NCBI RefSeq assembly: GCF_003075375.1 | Contig: NZ_QDFT01000032.1 | Coordinates: 1-32,909, forward strand | Direction: 5' to 3' | Source: Microbacterium testaceum | GTDB lineage: Bacteria; Actinomycetota; Actinomycetes; Actinomycetales; Microbacteriaceae | DNA length: 32,909 nucleotides | In this document: positions 1 through 8,892 of the stretch, piece by piece | Layout of the letters: each line of letters starts with the position of its first letter | Numbering within the stretch: position 1 is the first letter of the stretch | Notes under the pieces: model-generated | Database searches by the model: none | Seen by the model: only the letters and a program-made list of their open reading frames with translations | What the model was told of the DNA's origin: nothing | Made by a program: the position numbers and the translations under genes

Positions 1-2
1 CT

Positions 3-2285
3 CGGTCTCGGCGCGCCGCCCTGCTGCGGCGCGCCGAGACCGAGCGCGCCCGCGCCGAGCTCGATCCCGAGGTCGTCCCCGGCGCATCGAGCGCCGAGCA
101 CGCCGCCGCGTACGAGCGCGCGCAGCGCGACGCCAACGACCGCGAGAGCGCGGTCGCCGGAATGCGCGACCGACTCCACACCGCCGAGCGCGAGCGCGAC
201 GCCCTCACGGCCCAGACCACGGCGCTGGGGCGCGCCCTCGACGTGCGCAACGCGGCCGCCGACCTGCTGGCCGCGGGCGGTCCGGGCGTACGGGGTCTGG
301 TCGGCGACGACGTCAAGGTCACCGCCGGGTACGAGGCGGCCATCGCCGCGGCGCTCGGCTCGCTCGCCGAGGGACTGCTCGTCGACGACGCTGAGGCGGC
401 TTTCGACGCCGCGCGGACGGCGGCCTCGGCCGACATGGGGGTCGTCGAGATCGCGATCGCCGGAGCCGACGCGCCGACGACCGCGCCCGAGGTGGAGGGA
501 ACGGTCGCGGCCGTCGACGTCGTCACCGCGTCGGCGGGGGTGCGCGGCATCCTGTCCCGCACCTTCGTCGTCGACGACCTCGCCGCGGGTCGAGCGCTCC
601 AGGCGGGACTGCCCCCCGAGGTGACGCTGGTGACCCGCGCGGGCGAGGTGCTCACGGCCCTGACCGTGCGGGCCGGCTCGGGGTCGGGTCGCTCGCGACT
701 TGAGCTCGCCGCCGAACGCGACGCCGCCGAGGAGCGTCTGGCCGAGATCGTCGTCGTGGCGGATTCGCTGCGCGAGGCCCTCGCCGACGAGCAGCGGGTG
801 CTCACCGACGCGCGCCAGCGGACGAAGGAAGCGCTGTCGACCCTGCGCGCGCACGACGCGGCCCTCGCCGCCCAGGCCGAGAAGACCAACCGCGTCACCG
901 TGCAGCACGAGTCCGCCGTGGCGGAGTGCGAGCGTCTCGAGGCGGGGCTCGGCCAGGCCCAGGCCCTGGTCGTCGACGCCGAAGAGGCGGCGCGTCGCGC
1001 CGAAGAGCAGCTGAACCGGGCGCTCGAGGCCCCTCGGCCCCTGCTCGACGCGTCCGCGCGCGCGGGACTGGCCGCCGAGGTCGACGCCGCCCGGGAGCGC
1101 GAGCTGCGCGCGCGGCTCGACATCGAGACGCTCAAGGAGCGCGTCCGCGCGGGCGAGGTGCGCATCGTCCAGCTCGAGCAGCAGCGGGAGCGCGAGCGCG
1201 CCGCTGCCGCCGAGGCCGCGCGCCGCGCCGTGATCCGTCGCGCGCAGCGCGCCGTCGCGGCCGAGGTGGCGGGACACCTGCCGCCGCTGCTGGACTCGGT
1301 GGACCGCTCGGTGAGCCAGGCGCGGGTGGAGCTGGCGGCGGCCGAGTCGGCGCGCGCGGCCGTCACGGAGGAGCTCGCCCGTGCCCGCGCCGATGAAGCG
1401 GCGGTGCGTGAGCGGCTGGCCCGCCTCACCGAGAGCATCCACGGACTCGAGCTGCAGATGCACGAGAAGAAGCTGCACGTCACGAGCCTTCTCGAACGGG
1501 TGCAGTCCGAACTCGCGCTCGACGAGGCCGTCCTCGTGGCCGAATACGGTCCCGACCAGCTGATCCCCGCGGACGGCGAGGGCGAGGGCGTGCGCTACGA
1601 CCGCACCGCGCAGAAGCGTCGGCTGCAGGACGCCGAGCGCAAGCTGGCGCAGCTGGGACGCGTCAACCCGCTCGCCCTCGAGGAGTTCGCGGCGCTCGAG
1701 CAGCGGCACGCGTTCCTCACCGAGCAGCTCGCCGACCTGCAGCAGACCCGTGCCGACCTGCAGACGATCATCGCCGAGCTGGACGAGCGGATGCAGACCA
1801 TCTTCGTCGCCGCGTTCGAAGACACCCGCGCCGCGTTCACCGACATCTTCCCGATCCTCTTCCCGGGCGGAACCGGGAGCATCTCGCTCACCGACCCCGA
1901 CAACCCGCTCACGACCGGGATCGAGGTCGCGGTGCGACCGGTCGGCAAGAAGATCGAGCGCCTGTCGCTGCTGTCGGGCGGCGAGCGCTCGCTGGCCGCC
2001 GTGGCATTCCTCACCGCGATCTTCACCGCCCGCCCCAGCCCGTTCTACATCCTCGACGAGGTCGAGGCCGCCCTCGACGACGCCAACCTCGGACGGCTCC
2101 TCGGCGTCTTCGAGAAGCTGCGCGCGAGCAGTCAGCTCATCGTCATCACGCACCAGAAGCGCACGATGGAGATCGCGGACGCGCTGTACGGGGTCTCGAT
2201 GCGGCAGGACGGCGTCTCGGCCGTCGTGGGTCAGCGCGTGGGCGACCGCGCCGCCGCCCGTGACGAGGCCGCCCCCGTAAGCTGA
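3..2285 (+). CDS. smc: Chromosome segregation ATPase SMC (C-terminal part, 5' end outside window)
   Basis: SMC (structural maintenance of chromosomes) is the ATPase that compacts and segregates DNA as a dimer with ScpA/ScpB. The frame is open from base 3 with no stop, so the gene begins upstream and the N-terminal Walker A head is missing here. Visible in order: an Ala/Arg/Glu-rich coiled coil, a hinge-like segment at about 260-620 (glycine-rich, with VRGLVGDDVKV), a second long coiled coil (about 680-1780), then the C-terminal ATPase head with the ABC signature LLSGGERS near 1970 and the Walker B stretch FYILDEVEAALDD near 2045, ending with a switch motif (VITHQKRTME). The stop lies 4 nt before ftsY, and smc-ftsY linkage is common in actinobacteria. 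Identification is secure. Confidence 0.96.
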   Translation, partial: RSRRAALLRRAETERARAELDPEVVPGASSAEHAAAYERAQRDANDRESAVAGMRDRLHTAERERDALTAQTTALGRALDVRNAAADLLAAGGPGVRGLVGDDVKVTAGYEAAIAAALGSLAEGLLVDDAEAAFDAARTAASADMGVVEIAIAGADAPTTAPEVEGTVAAVDVVTASAGVRGILSRTFVVDDLAAGRALQAGLPPEVTLVTRAGEVLTALTVRAGSGSGRSRLELAAERDAAEERLAEIVVVADSLREALADEQRVLTDARQRTKEALSTLRAHDAALAAQAEKTNRVTVQHESAVAECERLEAGLGQAQALVVDAEEAARRAEEQLNRALEAPRPLLDASARAGLAAEVDAARERELRARLDIETLKERVRAGEVRIVQLEQQRERERAAAAEAARRAVIRRAQRAVAAEVAGHLPPLLDSVDRSVSQARVELAAAESARAAVTEELARARADEAAVRERLARLTESIHGLELQMHEKKLHVTSLLERVQSELALDEAVLVAEYGPDQLIPADGEGEGVRYDRTAQKRRLQDAERKLAQLGRVNPLALEEFAALEQRHAFLTEQLADLQQTRADLQTIIAELDERMQTIFVAAFEDTRAAFTDIFPILFPGGTGSISLTDPDNPLTTGIEVAVRPVGKKIERLSLLSGGERSLAAVAFLTAIFTARPSPFYILDEVEAALDDANLGRLLGVFEKLRASSQLIVITHQKRTMEIADALYGVSMRQDGVSAVVGQRVGDRAAARDEAAPVS

Positions 2286-2289
2286 AGCA

Positions 2290-3162
2290 ATGGCTGAGAA
2301 CTCCTGGTCGCTGGGCCGCGCGCTGCGCGGGCTGTTCGTCAAACCCACGATCGACGAGAACACGTGGGAAGACCTCGAGACCGCGCTGCTGACGGCCGAC
2401 TTCGGTCCCGACGTCACCGAGCGCCTCGTCGACGAACTGCGCGAGAAGGTCGAGCGCTACCGCACGACCGACCCCCGCGACCTGCAGCGCATGCTCAAAG
2501 AGACGCTCGAGGAGCACTTCGCGAAGTTCGACACCACCCTGCGACTCACCGAACGTCCGGCGGTCGTGCTCGTCGTGGGCGTGAACGGCGTGGGCAAGAC
2601 CACCACGATCGGCAAGTTCGCCAAGTTCCTGCAGCGCTACGGGCGCACGGTGACGGTGGGGGCCGCCGACACGTTCCGCGCCGCGGCGGTCGACCAGCTG
2701 GCCACCTGGGCGGAGCGCGGGGGAGCGACGATCGTGCGTCCGCAGCACGAGGGTCAGGACCCGGCATCCGTCGCCTTCCAGACCGTCGCCCACGCCAAAG
2801 AGACCGGCACCGAGATCGTGCTGGTCGACACCGCCGGCCGCCTGCACACCAAGGGCGGACTCATGGACGAGCTCGGCAAGATCAAGCGCGTCATCGAGAA
2901 GCAGGCACCGATCGCCGAGGTCCTCCTGGTCCTGGATGCCACGACCGGCCAGAACGGCCTGATGCAGGCGCAGGCGTTCCTCGACAGCGCCGGGGTCACG
3001 GGCCTCGTGCTCACCAAGCTCGACGGTTCCGCCAAGGGCGGCTTCGTCCTGGCGGTCCAGGAGCGCACCGGCATCCCGGTGAAGCTGCTGGGTCAGGGCG
3101 AGGGCATCAACGACCTCACGGGTTTCACGCCGCACGTGTTCGCCGCCTCGCTCGTCGACTGA
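2290..3162 (+). CDS. ftsY: Signal recognition particle receptor FtsY
   Basis: FtsY is the membrane-associated GTPase that receives ribosome-SRP complexes by docking with Ffh and hands the nascent chain to SecYEG. The 290-aa protein is almost only the NG domain: a four-helix N domain (residues about 1-85), P loop GVNGVGKTTT (G97 onward, K103), DTFRAAAVDQL, the G3 motif DTAGRLHTKGG, LDATTGQNG, and the guanine-specificity TKLDGSAKGG. The acidic A domain of E. coli FtsY is absent, as is usual for short actinobacterial forms. Start ATG 2290 is chosen because the N domain begins at once (MAENSWSLGRAL). A TAAGCT box at 2278-2283, across the smc stop, sits 6 nt before it, so a leaderless transcript is possible besides readthrough from smc. 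Confidence 0.97.
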   Translation: MAENSWSLGRALRGLFVKPTIDENTWEDLETALLTADFGPDVTERLVDELREKVERYRTTDPRDLQRMLKETLEEHFAKFDTTLRLTERPAVVLVVGVNGVGKTTTIGKFAKFLQRYGRTVTVGAADTFRAAAVDQLATWAERGGATIVRPQHEGQDPASVAFQTVAHAKETGTEIVLVDTAGRLHTKGGLMDELGKIKRVIEKQAPIAEVLLVLDATTGQNGLMQAQAFLDSAGVTGLVLTKLDGSAKGGFVLAVQERTGIPVKLLGQGEGINDLTGFTPHVFAASLVD

Positions 3163-3232
3163 GCCCCTACCGCACATCCGCCCCCGGGCGGGTCGTCTTC
3201 CCGAAGACGGGGAGGGCTGCTTACATGGAGGC

Positions 3233-3733
3233 ATGGCCATCGAGCACGACTTCTTCGGACTCCTCGAGTCGGGCCCCGACGGGTCGATCTTCTGGAGCGA
3301 GAACGTCGAGTTCGGCGATCAGAGCGTCACGGTCGACCTGACCGCCCCCGACCAGGACGACGTCTCGGTCGAGGCGCTCGACGTCGCGGCATCCCTCATC
3401 TCCTCCCTCGAGTCGATCGACCTCGCCGCGCGCAACGCCATGGTCGACGAGCTCGGCTCGCGCACCAGCGAGGTGACCGAGTACATCCTGCAGCAGCAGG
3501 CGACGCTCGGCGACGAGCTCGAGGACTTCCTGGTCGACGCCTCGGGCGACACCCACATCGACGTCATCAAGGCGCTGCAGCTGATGAGCATGACGATCCT
3601 CGCGGACGAGCACGGCGGCGCCGACCCGTTCGCGGTCCTCGAGTACGCGCTCGACCCCGACGCGACCGACGACGTACTGCTGGTCAACCTCGCGTCCGAC
3701 GGGCGCGTGCAGTCGGTCACCAGCGCCGACTGA
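3233..3733 (+). CDS. DUF2004-like hypothetical protein
   Basis: This is a 166-aa acidic soluble protein of unknown function. The opening (HDFFGLLESGPDGSIFWSENVEFGDQSVTVDL) and the following helical part resemble DUF2004-family proteins, which are small cytoplasmic proteins found near housekeeping genes; the match is from memory of the family style. No signal peptide, membrane segment or catalytic motif is visible. The N-terminal third looks beta-rich; residues about 40-150 look helical and Glu/Asp/Leu-rich. It starts 70 nt after ftsY and ends 4 nt before the next gene, so the two are probably cotranscribed. A TTACAT box at 3221-3226 and a GGAGG-like sequence immediately precede the ATG. Its function cannot be inferred. 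Confidence 0.7.
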   Translation: MAIEHDFFGLLESGPDGSIFWSENVEFGDQSVTVDLTAPDQDDVSVEALDVAASLISSLESIDLAARNAMVDELGSRTSEVTEYILQQQATLGDELEDFLVDASGDTHIDVIKALQLMSMTILADEHGGADPFAVLEYALDPDATDDVLLVNLASDGRVQSVTSAD

Positions 3734-3737
3734 CCCC

Positions 3738-4166
3738 GTGCAGACCTTCCTGCCGTACGCGTCGTTCGTCGAGTCGGCCCGCGCCCTCGACCTCAAGCGC
3801 CTGGGCAAGCAGCGGGTCGAGACGTTCCAGCTGCTGCGCGCCTTGACCGTCCCCGACCACGGCTGGCGGCATCATCCCGCGGCGAAGATGTGGGACGGAC
3901 ACCTCGCGGCGCTCGTGTCGTACGGCCTGGTCGTGACCGACGAGTGGATCGCCCAGGGGCGCGCCGACACCGTGCGCGAGAAGATCCGCGTCTTCGCACC
4001 CGAGGTCGACGGTGTCGCCCAGGACGACCTCGACCTGCCGCCGTGGCTCGGCGACGAGGCCTTCCACCGGGCCCACCGCTCGAACCTGATCCGCAAGGAT
4101 GCCGAGTTCTACGTCCCGCGTTTCGGCGATCTGCCCGACGACCTGCCGTACATCTGGCCGGTCTGA
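3738..4166 (+). CDS. MSMEG_6728-type protein related to pyrimidine-dimer DNA glycosylase
   Basis: The 142-aa protein begins MQTFLPYASFVESARALDLKRLGKQRVE and contains WRHHPAAKMWDGH and FHRAHRSNLIRKD. This layout is that of the actinobacterial MSMEG_6728 family, which is related to the T4 endonuclease V/DenV pyrimidine-dimer glycosylase fold (Pyr_excise). T4 DenV uses its N-terminal amino group on a Thr as nucleophile; here residue 3 is Thr (M-Q-T), so the chemistry is not obviously conserved and repair activity is inference. Start GTG 3738 follows the upstream stop by 4 nt, indicating coupling. It ends in a convergent junction with lipA. Confidence 0.78.
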   Translation: MQTFLPYASFVESARALDLKRLGKQRVETFQLLRALTVPDHGWRHHPAAKMWDGHLAALVSYGLVVTDEWIAQGRADTVREKIRVFAPEVDGVAQDDLDLPPWLGDEAFHRAHRSNLIRKDAEFYVPRFGDLPDDLPYIWPV

Positions 4167-4189
4167 CGCGAACGCGGCCGAGGGGACGA

Positions 4190-4208
4190 CGGCCGGGTGC
4201 TCCGGCCG
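4190..4208. terminator. Hairpin between convergent genes, probable bidirectional terminator
   Basis: CGGCCGG (4190-4196) and CCGGCCG (4202-4208) form a perfect 7-bp stem with a 5-nt loop in the 52-bp gap between the convergent MSMEG_6728-like gene and lipA. No U-run follows, which is common in GC-rich actinobacteria. Confidence 0.5.
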
Positions 4209-4218
4209 CCGCCCCGCG

Positions 4219-5253
4219 TCACACGGCCTGGGCGAAGCCCGCGTCGGCCGCGGCGATGTCCTTCGCGAGGTGGGCGAGATGCGGCGGGATCTCGCGTCCC
4301 TTCGACACCATCGACTGCGCCCACAGGCGTCCGGCCCGGTAGGACGAGCGGACGAGGGGACCGGCGAGCACGCCGAGGAACCCGATGCGCTCGGCCTCTT
4401 CTTTGAATTCGACGAACTCGGCGGGCTTGACCCACCGCTGCACCGGCAGGTGGCGCGGGGTGGGGCGCAGGTACTGGGTGATCGTGATGATGTCGGTTCC
4501 CGCCGCGTGCAGGTCCTCGAGGGCCTGCACGACCTCTTCGGGCTCCTCGCCCATGCCGAGGATCAGGTTGGACTTGGTGATGAGCCCCGCGTCGCGGGCC
4601 GCGCTGAGCACGCCGAGCGATCGGTCGTACCGGAAGGCGGGACGGATGCGCTTGAAGATGCGCGGCACCGTCTCGACGTTGTGCGCGAAGACCTCGGGGC
4701 GCGACGAGAACACCTCGTCGAGGTGCGCCGGGTTGCCCGAGAAGTCGGTCGCGAGGATCTCGACGCCGGTCCCGGGGTTCTCGGCGTGGATGCGTCGCAC
4801 CGTCTCGGCGTGCAGCCACGCGCCCTCGTCGGGCAGGTCATCGCGTGCGACACCCGTGACCGTGGCGTAGCGCAGCTGCATCCGGGTCACGCTCTCGGCG
4901 ACGCGGCGGGGCTCGTCGCGGTCGTAGTCGGCGGGCTTGCCGGTGTCGATCTGGCAGAAGTCGCAGCGACGGGTGCACTGCGAGCCGCCGATGAGGAACG
5001 TGGCCTCGCGGTCCTCCCAGCACTCGAAGATGTTGGGGCAGCCCGCCTCCTGGCAGACCGTGTGCAGCTCCTCGGTCTTCACCAGGTTCTGCAGCGCCGT
5101 GTACTCGGGGCCCATCCGCGCCTTGGTCTTGATCCACTCGGGCTTGCGCTCGATCGGCGTCTCGGCATTGCGCACCTCGAGGCGCAGCAGCTTGCGCCCG
5201 TTGGGGGCGGTGGATGCCGGCGCCCCGGCGTTACCGGTCCCGCAGGCGCTCAC
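4219..5253 (-). CDS. lipA: Lipoyl synthase LipA
   Basis: LipA is a radical-SAM enzyme that inserts two sulfurs into protein-bound octanoyl groups to make lipoyl cofactor for 2-oxoacid dehydrogenases and the glycine cleavage system. The 344-aa protein carries both cluster motifs: the auxiliary cluster [12 protein letters not shown], where the sacrificial sulfur comes from, and the radical-SAM motif CTRRCDFC. Later conserved segments include [27 protein letters not shown] and [13 protein letters not shown]. Start GTG at 5253 overlaps the lipB stop (GTGA), so translation is coupled. The N-terminal stretch before [20 protein letters not shown] is variable, so a slightly later start cannot be excluded. 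Confidence 0.97.
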   Translation of the reverse strand: MSACGTGNAGAPASTAPNGRKLLRLEVRNAETPIERKPEWIKTKARMGPEYTALQNLVKTEELHTVCQEAGCPNIFECWEDREATFLIGGSQCTRRCDFCQIDTGKPADYDRDEPRRVAESVTRMQLRYATVTGVARDDLPDEGAWLHAETVRRIHAENPGTGVEILATDFSGNPAHLDEVFSSRPEVFAHNVETVPRIFKRIRPAFRYDRSLGVLSAARDAGLITKSNLILGMGEEPEEVVQALEDLHAAGTDIITITQYLRPTPRHLPVQRWVKPAEFVEFKEEAERIGFLGVLAGPLVRSSYRAGRLWAQSMVSKGREIPPHLAHLAKDIAAADAGFAQAV

Positions 5254-5888
5254 GCGGCCACCGCCGCGTACTCGGCGCGGAAGACGCGCTCGATCTCGGG
5301 CAGGAGGTCGGCGGGGGAGACGTCGGCGCCCCGCACCTCGCTGACGGTGGTCACCCCGGCATCCGAGATCCCGCACGGCACGATGTGCCGGAACCCCGCG
5401 AGGGTGTTGTCGCAGTTGACGGCGAAGCCGTGCATGGTCGTTCCCTTCTCGACGCGGACCCCGATCGCCGCGATCTTGTCGACGCCCAGGGGGCGCTGGA
5501 CCCAGACGCCGCTGCGCCCCTCGACGCGGAACCCGTCCACGCCGAGCGCGCCGAGTGCGTCGATGAGCAGGCCCTCGAGTCGTCGGACGTGGGCGACGAC
5601 GTCGATCGGCTCGGGCAGGCGCACGATGGGGTAGCCGACGAGCTGCCCGGGTCCGTGCCAGGTGATCTTGCCGCCGCGATCGACGTCGACCACCGGCGTG
5701 CCGTCGTCGGGGCGCTCGTGCGCCTCGGTGCGCTTGCCCGCGGTGTACACGGCCTCGTGTTCGAGCAGCAGCAGCGTGTCGGGCCGTGTGCCCGCGACCA
5801 CGTCGGCGTGGATGCGGCGCTGGTGGGCCCAGCCGTCGAGATAGGGAACGTAGTGCGGGGCCAGGCCCGCGTGGTGGATGTCGAGCAT
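5250..5888 (-). CDS. lipB: Octanoyl-[ACP]:protein octanoyltransferase LipB
   Basis: LipB transfers octanoate from acyl carrier protein to the lipoyl domains of target enzymes, giving the substrate for LipA. Family hallmarks in the 212-aa protein are [14 protein letters not shown], the [16 protein letters not shown] motif with its catalytic Lys/His region, [15 protein letters not shown], and the nucleophile Cys in HIVPCGISD. The frame extends upstream to 5924, but ATG 5888 is preferred because [20 protein letters not shown] is the normal family N terminus and a strong GGAGGG Shine-Dalgarno lies just before it. It is the first gene of a lipB-lipA operon and is divergent from the TetR gene, with which it shares a 62-bp promoter region. 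Confidence 0.95.
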   Translation of the reverse strand: MLDIHHAGLAPHYVPYLDGWAHQRRIHADVVAGTRPDTLLLLEHEAVYTAGKRTEAHERPDDGTPVVDVDRGGKITWHGPGQLVGYPIVRLPEPIDVVAHVRRLEGLLIDALGALGVDGFRVEGRSGVWVQRPLGVDKIAAIGVRVEKGTTMHGFAVNCDNTLAGFRHIVPCGISDAGVTTVSEVRGADVSPADLLPEIERVFRAEYAAVAA

Positions 5889-5901
5889 CGACCCTCCGAT
5901 G

Positions 5902-5944
5902 TTGGATTGCGTCCAAGAATACACGCGCGCGACCGCCGTAGGCT
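5902..5944. promoter_or_regulatory. Divergent lipB/tetR promoter region with candidate TetR operator
   Basis: In the gap between lipB and the TetR gene, TTGGA (5902-5906) and TCCAA (5912-5916) form an inverted repeat around a 5-bp spacer. A TATTCT box on the minus strand (5916-5921) could be the lipB -10, placing the repeat at its start site. TAGGCT (5939-5944) is a -10-like box 6 nt before the tetR GTG. Inverted repeats between a TetR gene and its divergent neighbour are often autoregulatory operators; that role is inferred. Confidence 0.4.
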
Positions 5945-5950
5945 GACGTC

Positions 5951-6505
5951 GTGGCCTCCGAATCGCGCAGCGGCCGTCCCCGGGTCTCCTCTCGCGAGGT
6001 GCTCGCCGAGGCGGCGTGCGAGCTGTTCCTCGAGCAGGGCTACGACGCGACGTCCGTCTCCGACATCACACGTCGCGCGGGCGTGAGCCGTTCGAGCTTC
6101 TTCAACTACTTCGCCGCCAAGAGCGACGTGCTGTGGTCGGGCTTCGACGAGCAGGTCGCCGTCGGCGTCGACCTGCTGCGCGACGACGCCGAGGTCGCCT
6201 CGGCCCTGGTCGAGATCGGGGCGGGGCTCCGGCCCGACGCCCTCGCCCTCGCGATCACGAACGCCGAGGCCATGGGCATCGGCGCCGAGCTGGACCGCGA
6301 CCGCGCCGTCCGGCAGTTCCGGCTGCAGCGCGAGATCGCCGCGCGACTGACGCGGGACGGGATGCCGGCGCTCAGCGCCGAGGTGCGCGCCGGCGCGCTG
6401 GCGGCGGCCGTCCTCGCGGCCGTGTGGGCCTGGGCCGACCGGACGGCCACGGGTCACCCCCTCGCCGAGGTGCTCGCGGCGGCCATCGCCCTCGCCGACG
6501 ACTGA
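5951..6505 (+). CDS. TetR/AcrR-family transcriptional regulator
   Basis: This is a 184-aa one-component regulator. The N-terminal helix-turn-helix (residues about 15-60) is typical: [49 protein letters not shown]. The C-terminal ligand-binding part (about 70-180) is Ala/Leu-rich and not assignable to a ligand. Start GTG 5951 has a TAGGCT box 6 nt upstream and no Shine-Dalgarno, consistent with a leaderless message. It is divergent from lipB, so it may regulate itself and lipB-lipA, but TetR genes beside housekeeping genes often control something elsewhere. Regulation of lipoate synthesis is only a hypothesis. Confidence 0.9.
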   Translation: MASESRSGRPRVSSREVLAEAACELFLEQGYDATSVSDITRRAGVSRSSFFNYFAAKSDVLWSGFDEQVAVGVDLLRDDAEVASALVEIGAGLRPDALALAITNAEAMGIGAELDRDRAVRQFRLQREIAARLTRDGMPALSAEVRAGALAAAVLAAVWAWADRTATGHPLAEVLAAAIALADD

Positions 6506-6549
6506 GCCGCGCCGCGCGGTCGCGTCGATCCGCGTAAACTCGACTCATC

Positions 6550-8094
6550 ATGGCGACTTTCGGCACCCTCTCCGACCGGCTCACAGAGACCTTCCGCAAC
6601 CTCCGGAAGAAGGGCCAGCTCACGCCCGCCGACGTCGACGGGACGGTGCGCGAGATCCGTCGCGCCCTGCTCGATGCGGACGTCGCGCTCCCGGTCGTCA
6701 AGGAGTTCACCGCCGCCGTGCGCGAGCGCGCCCTCGGCGACGAGGTCAACCGCGCCCTCAACCCCGCGCAGCAGGTCGTCCAGATCGTCAACGACGAGTT
6801 GATCGGCATCCTGGGCGGTCAGCAGCGTCGCCTGCAGTTCGCCAAGAACCCCCCGACCGTCATCATGCTCGCCGGCCTGCAGGGCTCGGGTAAGACCACC
6901 TTCGCCGGCAAGCTCGCCAAGATGCTCGAGAAGGACGGCCACACGCCGCTGCTGGTCGCCTGCGACCTCCAGCGCCCCAACGCCGTCAACCAGCTGCAGG
7001 TCGTCGCCGAGCGCGCCGGAGCGGCGATCTACGCGCCCGAGCCCGGCAACGGCGTCGGCGACCCGGTCAAGGTCGCCCGTGACGGCGTCGCGCACGCCAC
7101 GCGTCAGCAGCACGACATCGTCATCATCGACACCGCCGGTCGCCTGGGTGTCGACGCCGAGCTGATGAAGCAGGCCGCCGACATCCGCAAGGCCACCCAG
7201 CCCGACGAGGTGCTGTTCGTCATCGACGCGATGATCGGACAGGATGCCGTCAACACCGCCAAGGCGTTCCAGGACGGCGTCGACTTCACCGGCGTCGTGC
7301 TGTCGAAGCTCGACGGCGACGCACGCGGTGGCGCCGCGCTGTCCGTCGCCTCGGTCACGGGTCGCCCCATCATCTTCGCGTCGACCGGTGAGGGCCTCGA
7401 CGACGTCGAGCCCTTCCACCCCGACCGCATGGCATCCCGCATCCTCGACCTGGGTGACATCCTCACCCTGATCGAGCAGGCGCAGTCGGCCTTCGACGAG
7501 GCCGAGGCGATGAAGGTCGCCGAGAAGCTCGCGACCGAGACCTTCACGCTCGAGGACTTCCTCGAGCAGATGCAGCAGATGAAGAAGATGGGCTCCATGA
7601 AGAAGATGCTCGGGATGCTCCCGGGCATGGGCAACATGAAGCAGCAGCTCGACGACTTCGACGAGCGCGAGATCGACCGCACCGAGGCCATCATCCGCTC
7701 GATGACCCTCGCCGAACGCCGCAACCCCAAGATCCTCAACGGCTCCCGCCGCCTGCGCATCGCCCGCGGTTCGGGCATGACGGTCACCGACGTCAACCAG
7801 CTGGTTCAGCGGTTCGACCAGGCCGCCAAGATGATGAAGACCGTCGCGCGCGGCGGTGTGCCCAACATCCCGGGGATGGGTCCGGTGGGCGGCAAGCCGG
7901 GTGCGTCGTCCAAGCGCGGCAAGCAGCAGAAGGCCAAGGGTTCGCGGTCGGGCAACCCCGCCAAGCGCGCGGCCGAGAACGCCGGTATCGCGGCCTCGGC
8001 TCCGGCGACCGGATCCGGCTTCGGTCTCGGGGGCCGGAACGCGCCGAGCGAGGCCGACCTCGCCGAGCTGCAGAAGATGCTCGGTCGCGGCTGA
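6550..8094 (+). CDS. ffh: Signal recognition particle protein Ffh (SRP54)
   Basis: Ffh binds 4.5S RNA and hydrophobic signal sequences of nascent membrane proteins and docks with FtsY. The 514-aa protein has an N domain (1-about 95), a GTPase G domain with GLQGSGKTTF (G109 onward, K115), CDLQRPNAVNQL, DTAGRLGVD, IDAMIGQDAVNTAKAF and SKLDGDARGG, then a Met-rich M domain (about 330-440) with repeated QMQQMKKMGSMKKMLGMLPGM and the RNA-binding SRRLRIARGSG. The C-terminal tail is basic and Gly/Ser-rich. ATG 6550 has a TAAACT box at 6535-6540. It ends convergently with the SGNH hydrolase gene. Confidence 0.98.
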   Translation: MATFGTLSDRLTETFRNLRKKGQLTPADVDGTVREIRRALLDADVALPVVKEFTAAVRERALGDEVNRALNPAQQVVQIVNDELIGILGGQQRRLQFAKNPPTVIMLAGLQGSGKTTFAGKLAKMLEKDGHTPLLVACDLQRPNAVNQLQVVAERAGAAIYAPEPGNGVGDPVKVARDGVAHATRQQHDIVIIDTAGRLGVDAELMKQAADIRKATQPDEVLFVIDAMIGQDAVNTAKAFQDGVDFTGVVLSKLDGDARGGAALSVASVTGRPIIFASTGEGLDDVEPFHPDRMASRILDLGDILTLIEQAQSAFDEAEAMKVAEKLATETFTLEDFLEQMQQMKKMGSMKKMLGMLPGMGNMKQQLDDFDEREIDRTEAIIRSMTLAERRNPKILNGSRRLRIARGSGMTVTDVNQLVQRFDQAAKMMKTVARGGVPNIPGMGPVGGKPGASSKRGKQQKAKGSRSGNPAKRAAENAGIAASAPATGSGFGLGGRNAPSEADLAELQKMLGRG

Positions 8095-8125
8095 CGCGTC
8101 CCGTACCGGGGAGCGGACGCCCGAC

Positions 8126-8842
8126 TCAGGGCAGGACGCCCGCATCCTGCAGGGCCGACATGACGGTCTGCTCGATCGCGCGCTGACCCCGCGGCGTGGG
8201 ATGCACGTCATCCTCCTGCATCCACTCGGGGTGGCCGGCGAGCGGCTGGCCGACGTCGACGAAGGTCCCGCCGACCGCCTGCACGGCGTCCCGCAGGGCG
8301 TCCGAGGTCACGGCGGTGTCGTCGGGGACGTCGGGGTCGTCGTTCCAGATGGTGCTCAGACCCACGATGCGCGCGTCCGGGGCGGCGGCGTGCAGCTGAT
8401 CGACGGTGTCGGCGGTGTCGCTGCGGATCTCGTCGCCGTCCTCCCAGAAGTCGTTGCTCGAGCTCTCGACGATCAGCAGCTGCGGCTGCAGGGCCGCCAC
8501 CGCCGGAACGAGTCCGGCGTAAGAGGTCCCGCACTCGCCCTGCACGACGAACCCCATGCCCGGACAGGCGAGGTTCGTGAGGGCGACGCGGGCGCGCGCG
8601 CCCAGCAGGACGGGCCACGCCTGCTCGGGCAGCAGGTTGTAGCCCGACATCAGCGAGTCGCCCAGCGCGACCACGCGCGAGGGGGCCTGCGCCGCGGGCG
8701 CGGACGTCGCGTGCGCGAGCGGATTCGTGAACGTCGGTTCCGGACCGCGCTCCGGTTCGGCCGCGCATCCGGAGAGCGCCACCGACAGGCCCGCCACCGC
8801 GGCCGTGAGCAAGAGCGGCCACCCGCGCCGTCCGATCGTCAT
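8126..8842 (-). CDS. SGNH/GDSL-type esterase lipoprotein
   Basis: This is a 238-aa secreted hydrolase. The N terminus is a lipoprotein signal peptide with basic n-region (MTIGRRGW), hydrophobic core and lipobox LSGC (Cys26 lipidated), followed by a Pro/Ala/Glu linker. The catalytic domain has block I with nucleophile Ser63 (VVALGDSLMSGYNLLPEQAWP), a glycine-containing block (ACPGMGF), block III with the Asn (ESSSNDFWEDG) and the C-terminal Asp-x-x-His (DDVHPTPRG). Substrate is unknown; relatives act as esterases, lipases or deacetylases of acylated polysaccharides at the cell surface. An ATCCTA complement (TAGGAT on the coding strand, 8849-8854) lies 6 nt before the ATG, so a leaderless message is likely. 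Confidence 0.9.
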   Translation of the reverse strand: MTIGRRGWPLLLTAAVAGLSVALSGCAAEPERGPEPTFTNPLAHATSAPAAQAPSRVVALGDSLMSGYNLLPEQAWPVLLGARARVALTNLACPGMGFVVQGECGTSYAGLVPAVAALQPQLLIVESSSNDFWEDGDEIRSDTADTVDQLHAAAPDARIVGLSTIWNDDPDVPDDTAVTSDALRDAVQAVGGTFVDVGQPLAGHPEWMQEDDVHPTPRGQRAIEQTVMSALQDAGVLP

Positions 8843-8892
8843 GACGCGATCCTAGGCAGGCCCGCCTATGAACGGGCGCGGAACGGGGCGGC

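Noticed and set aside
3194..3209. Terminator after ftsY (CGTCTTC/GAAGACG)
   Set aside because: The loop is only 2 nt and no U-run follows, so it is too tight to call as an RNA hairpin with confidence.
4099..6086. Long plus-strand frames over lipA, lipB and the tetR start
   Set aside because: They are shadows of lipA/lipB, whose cluster and active-site motifs are clear on the minus strand.
6454..8211. A 585-codon open frame antisense to ffh
   Set aside because: Ffh is certain on the plus strand; in DNA this GC-rich the antisense frame lacks stops by composition. Its product is low-complexity with no recognisable motif.
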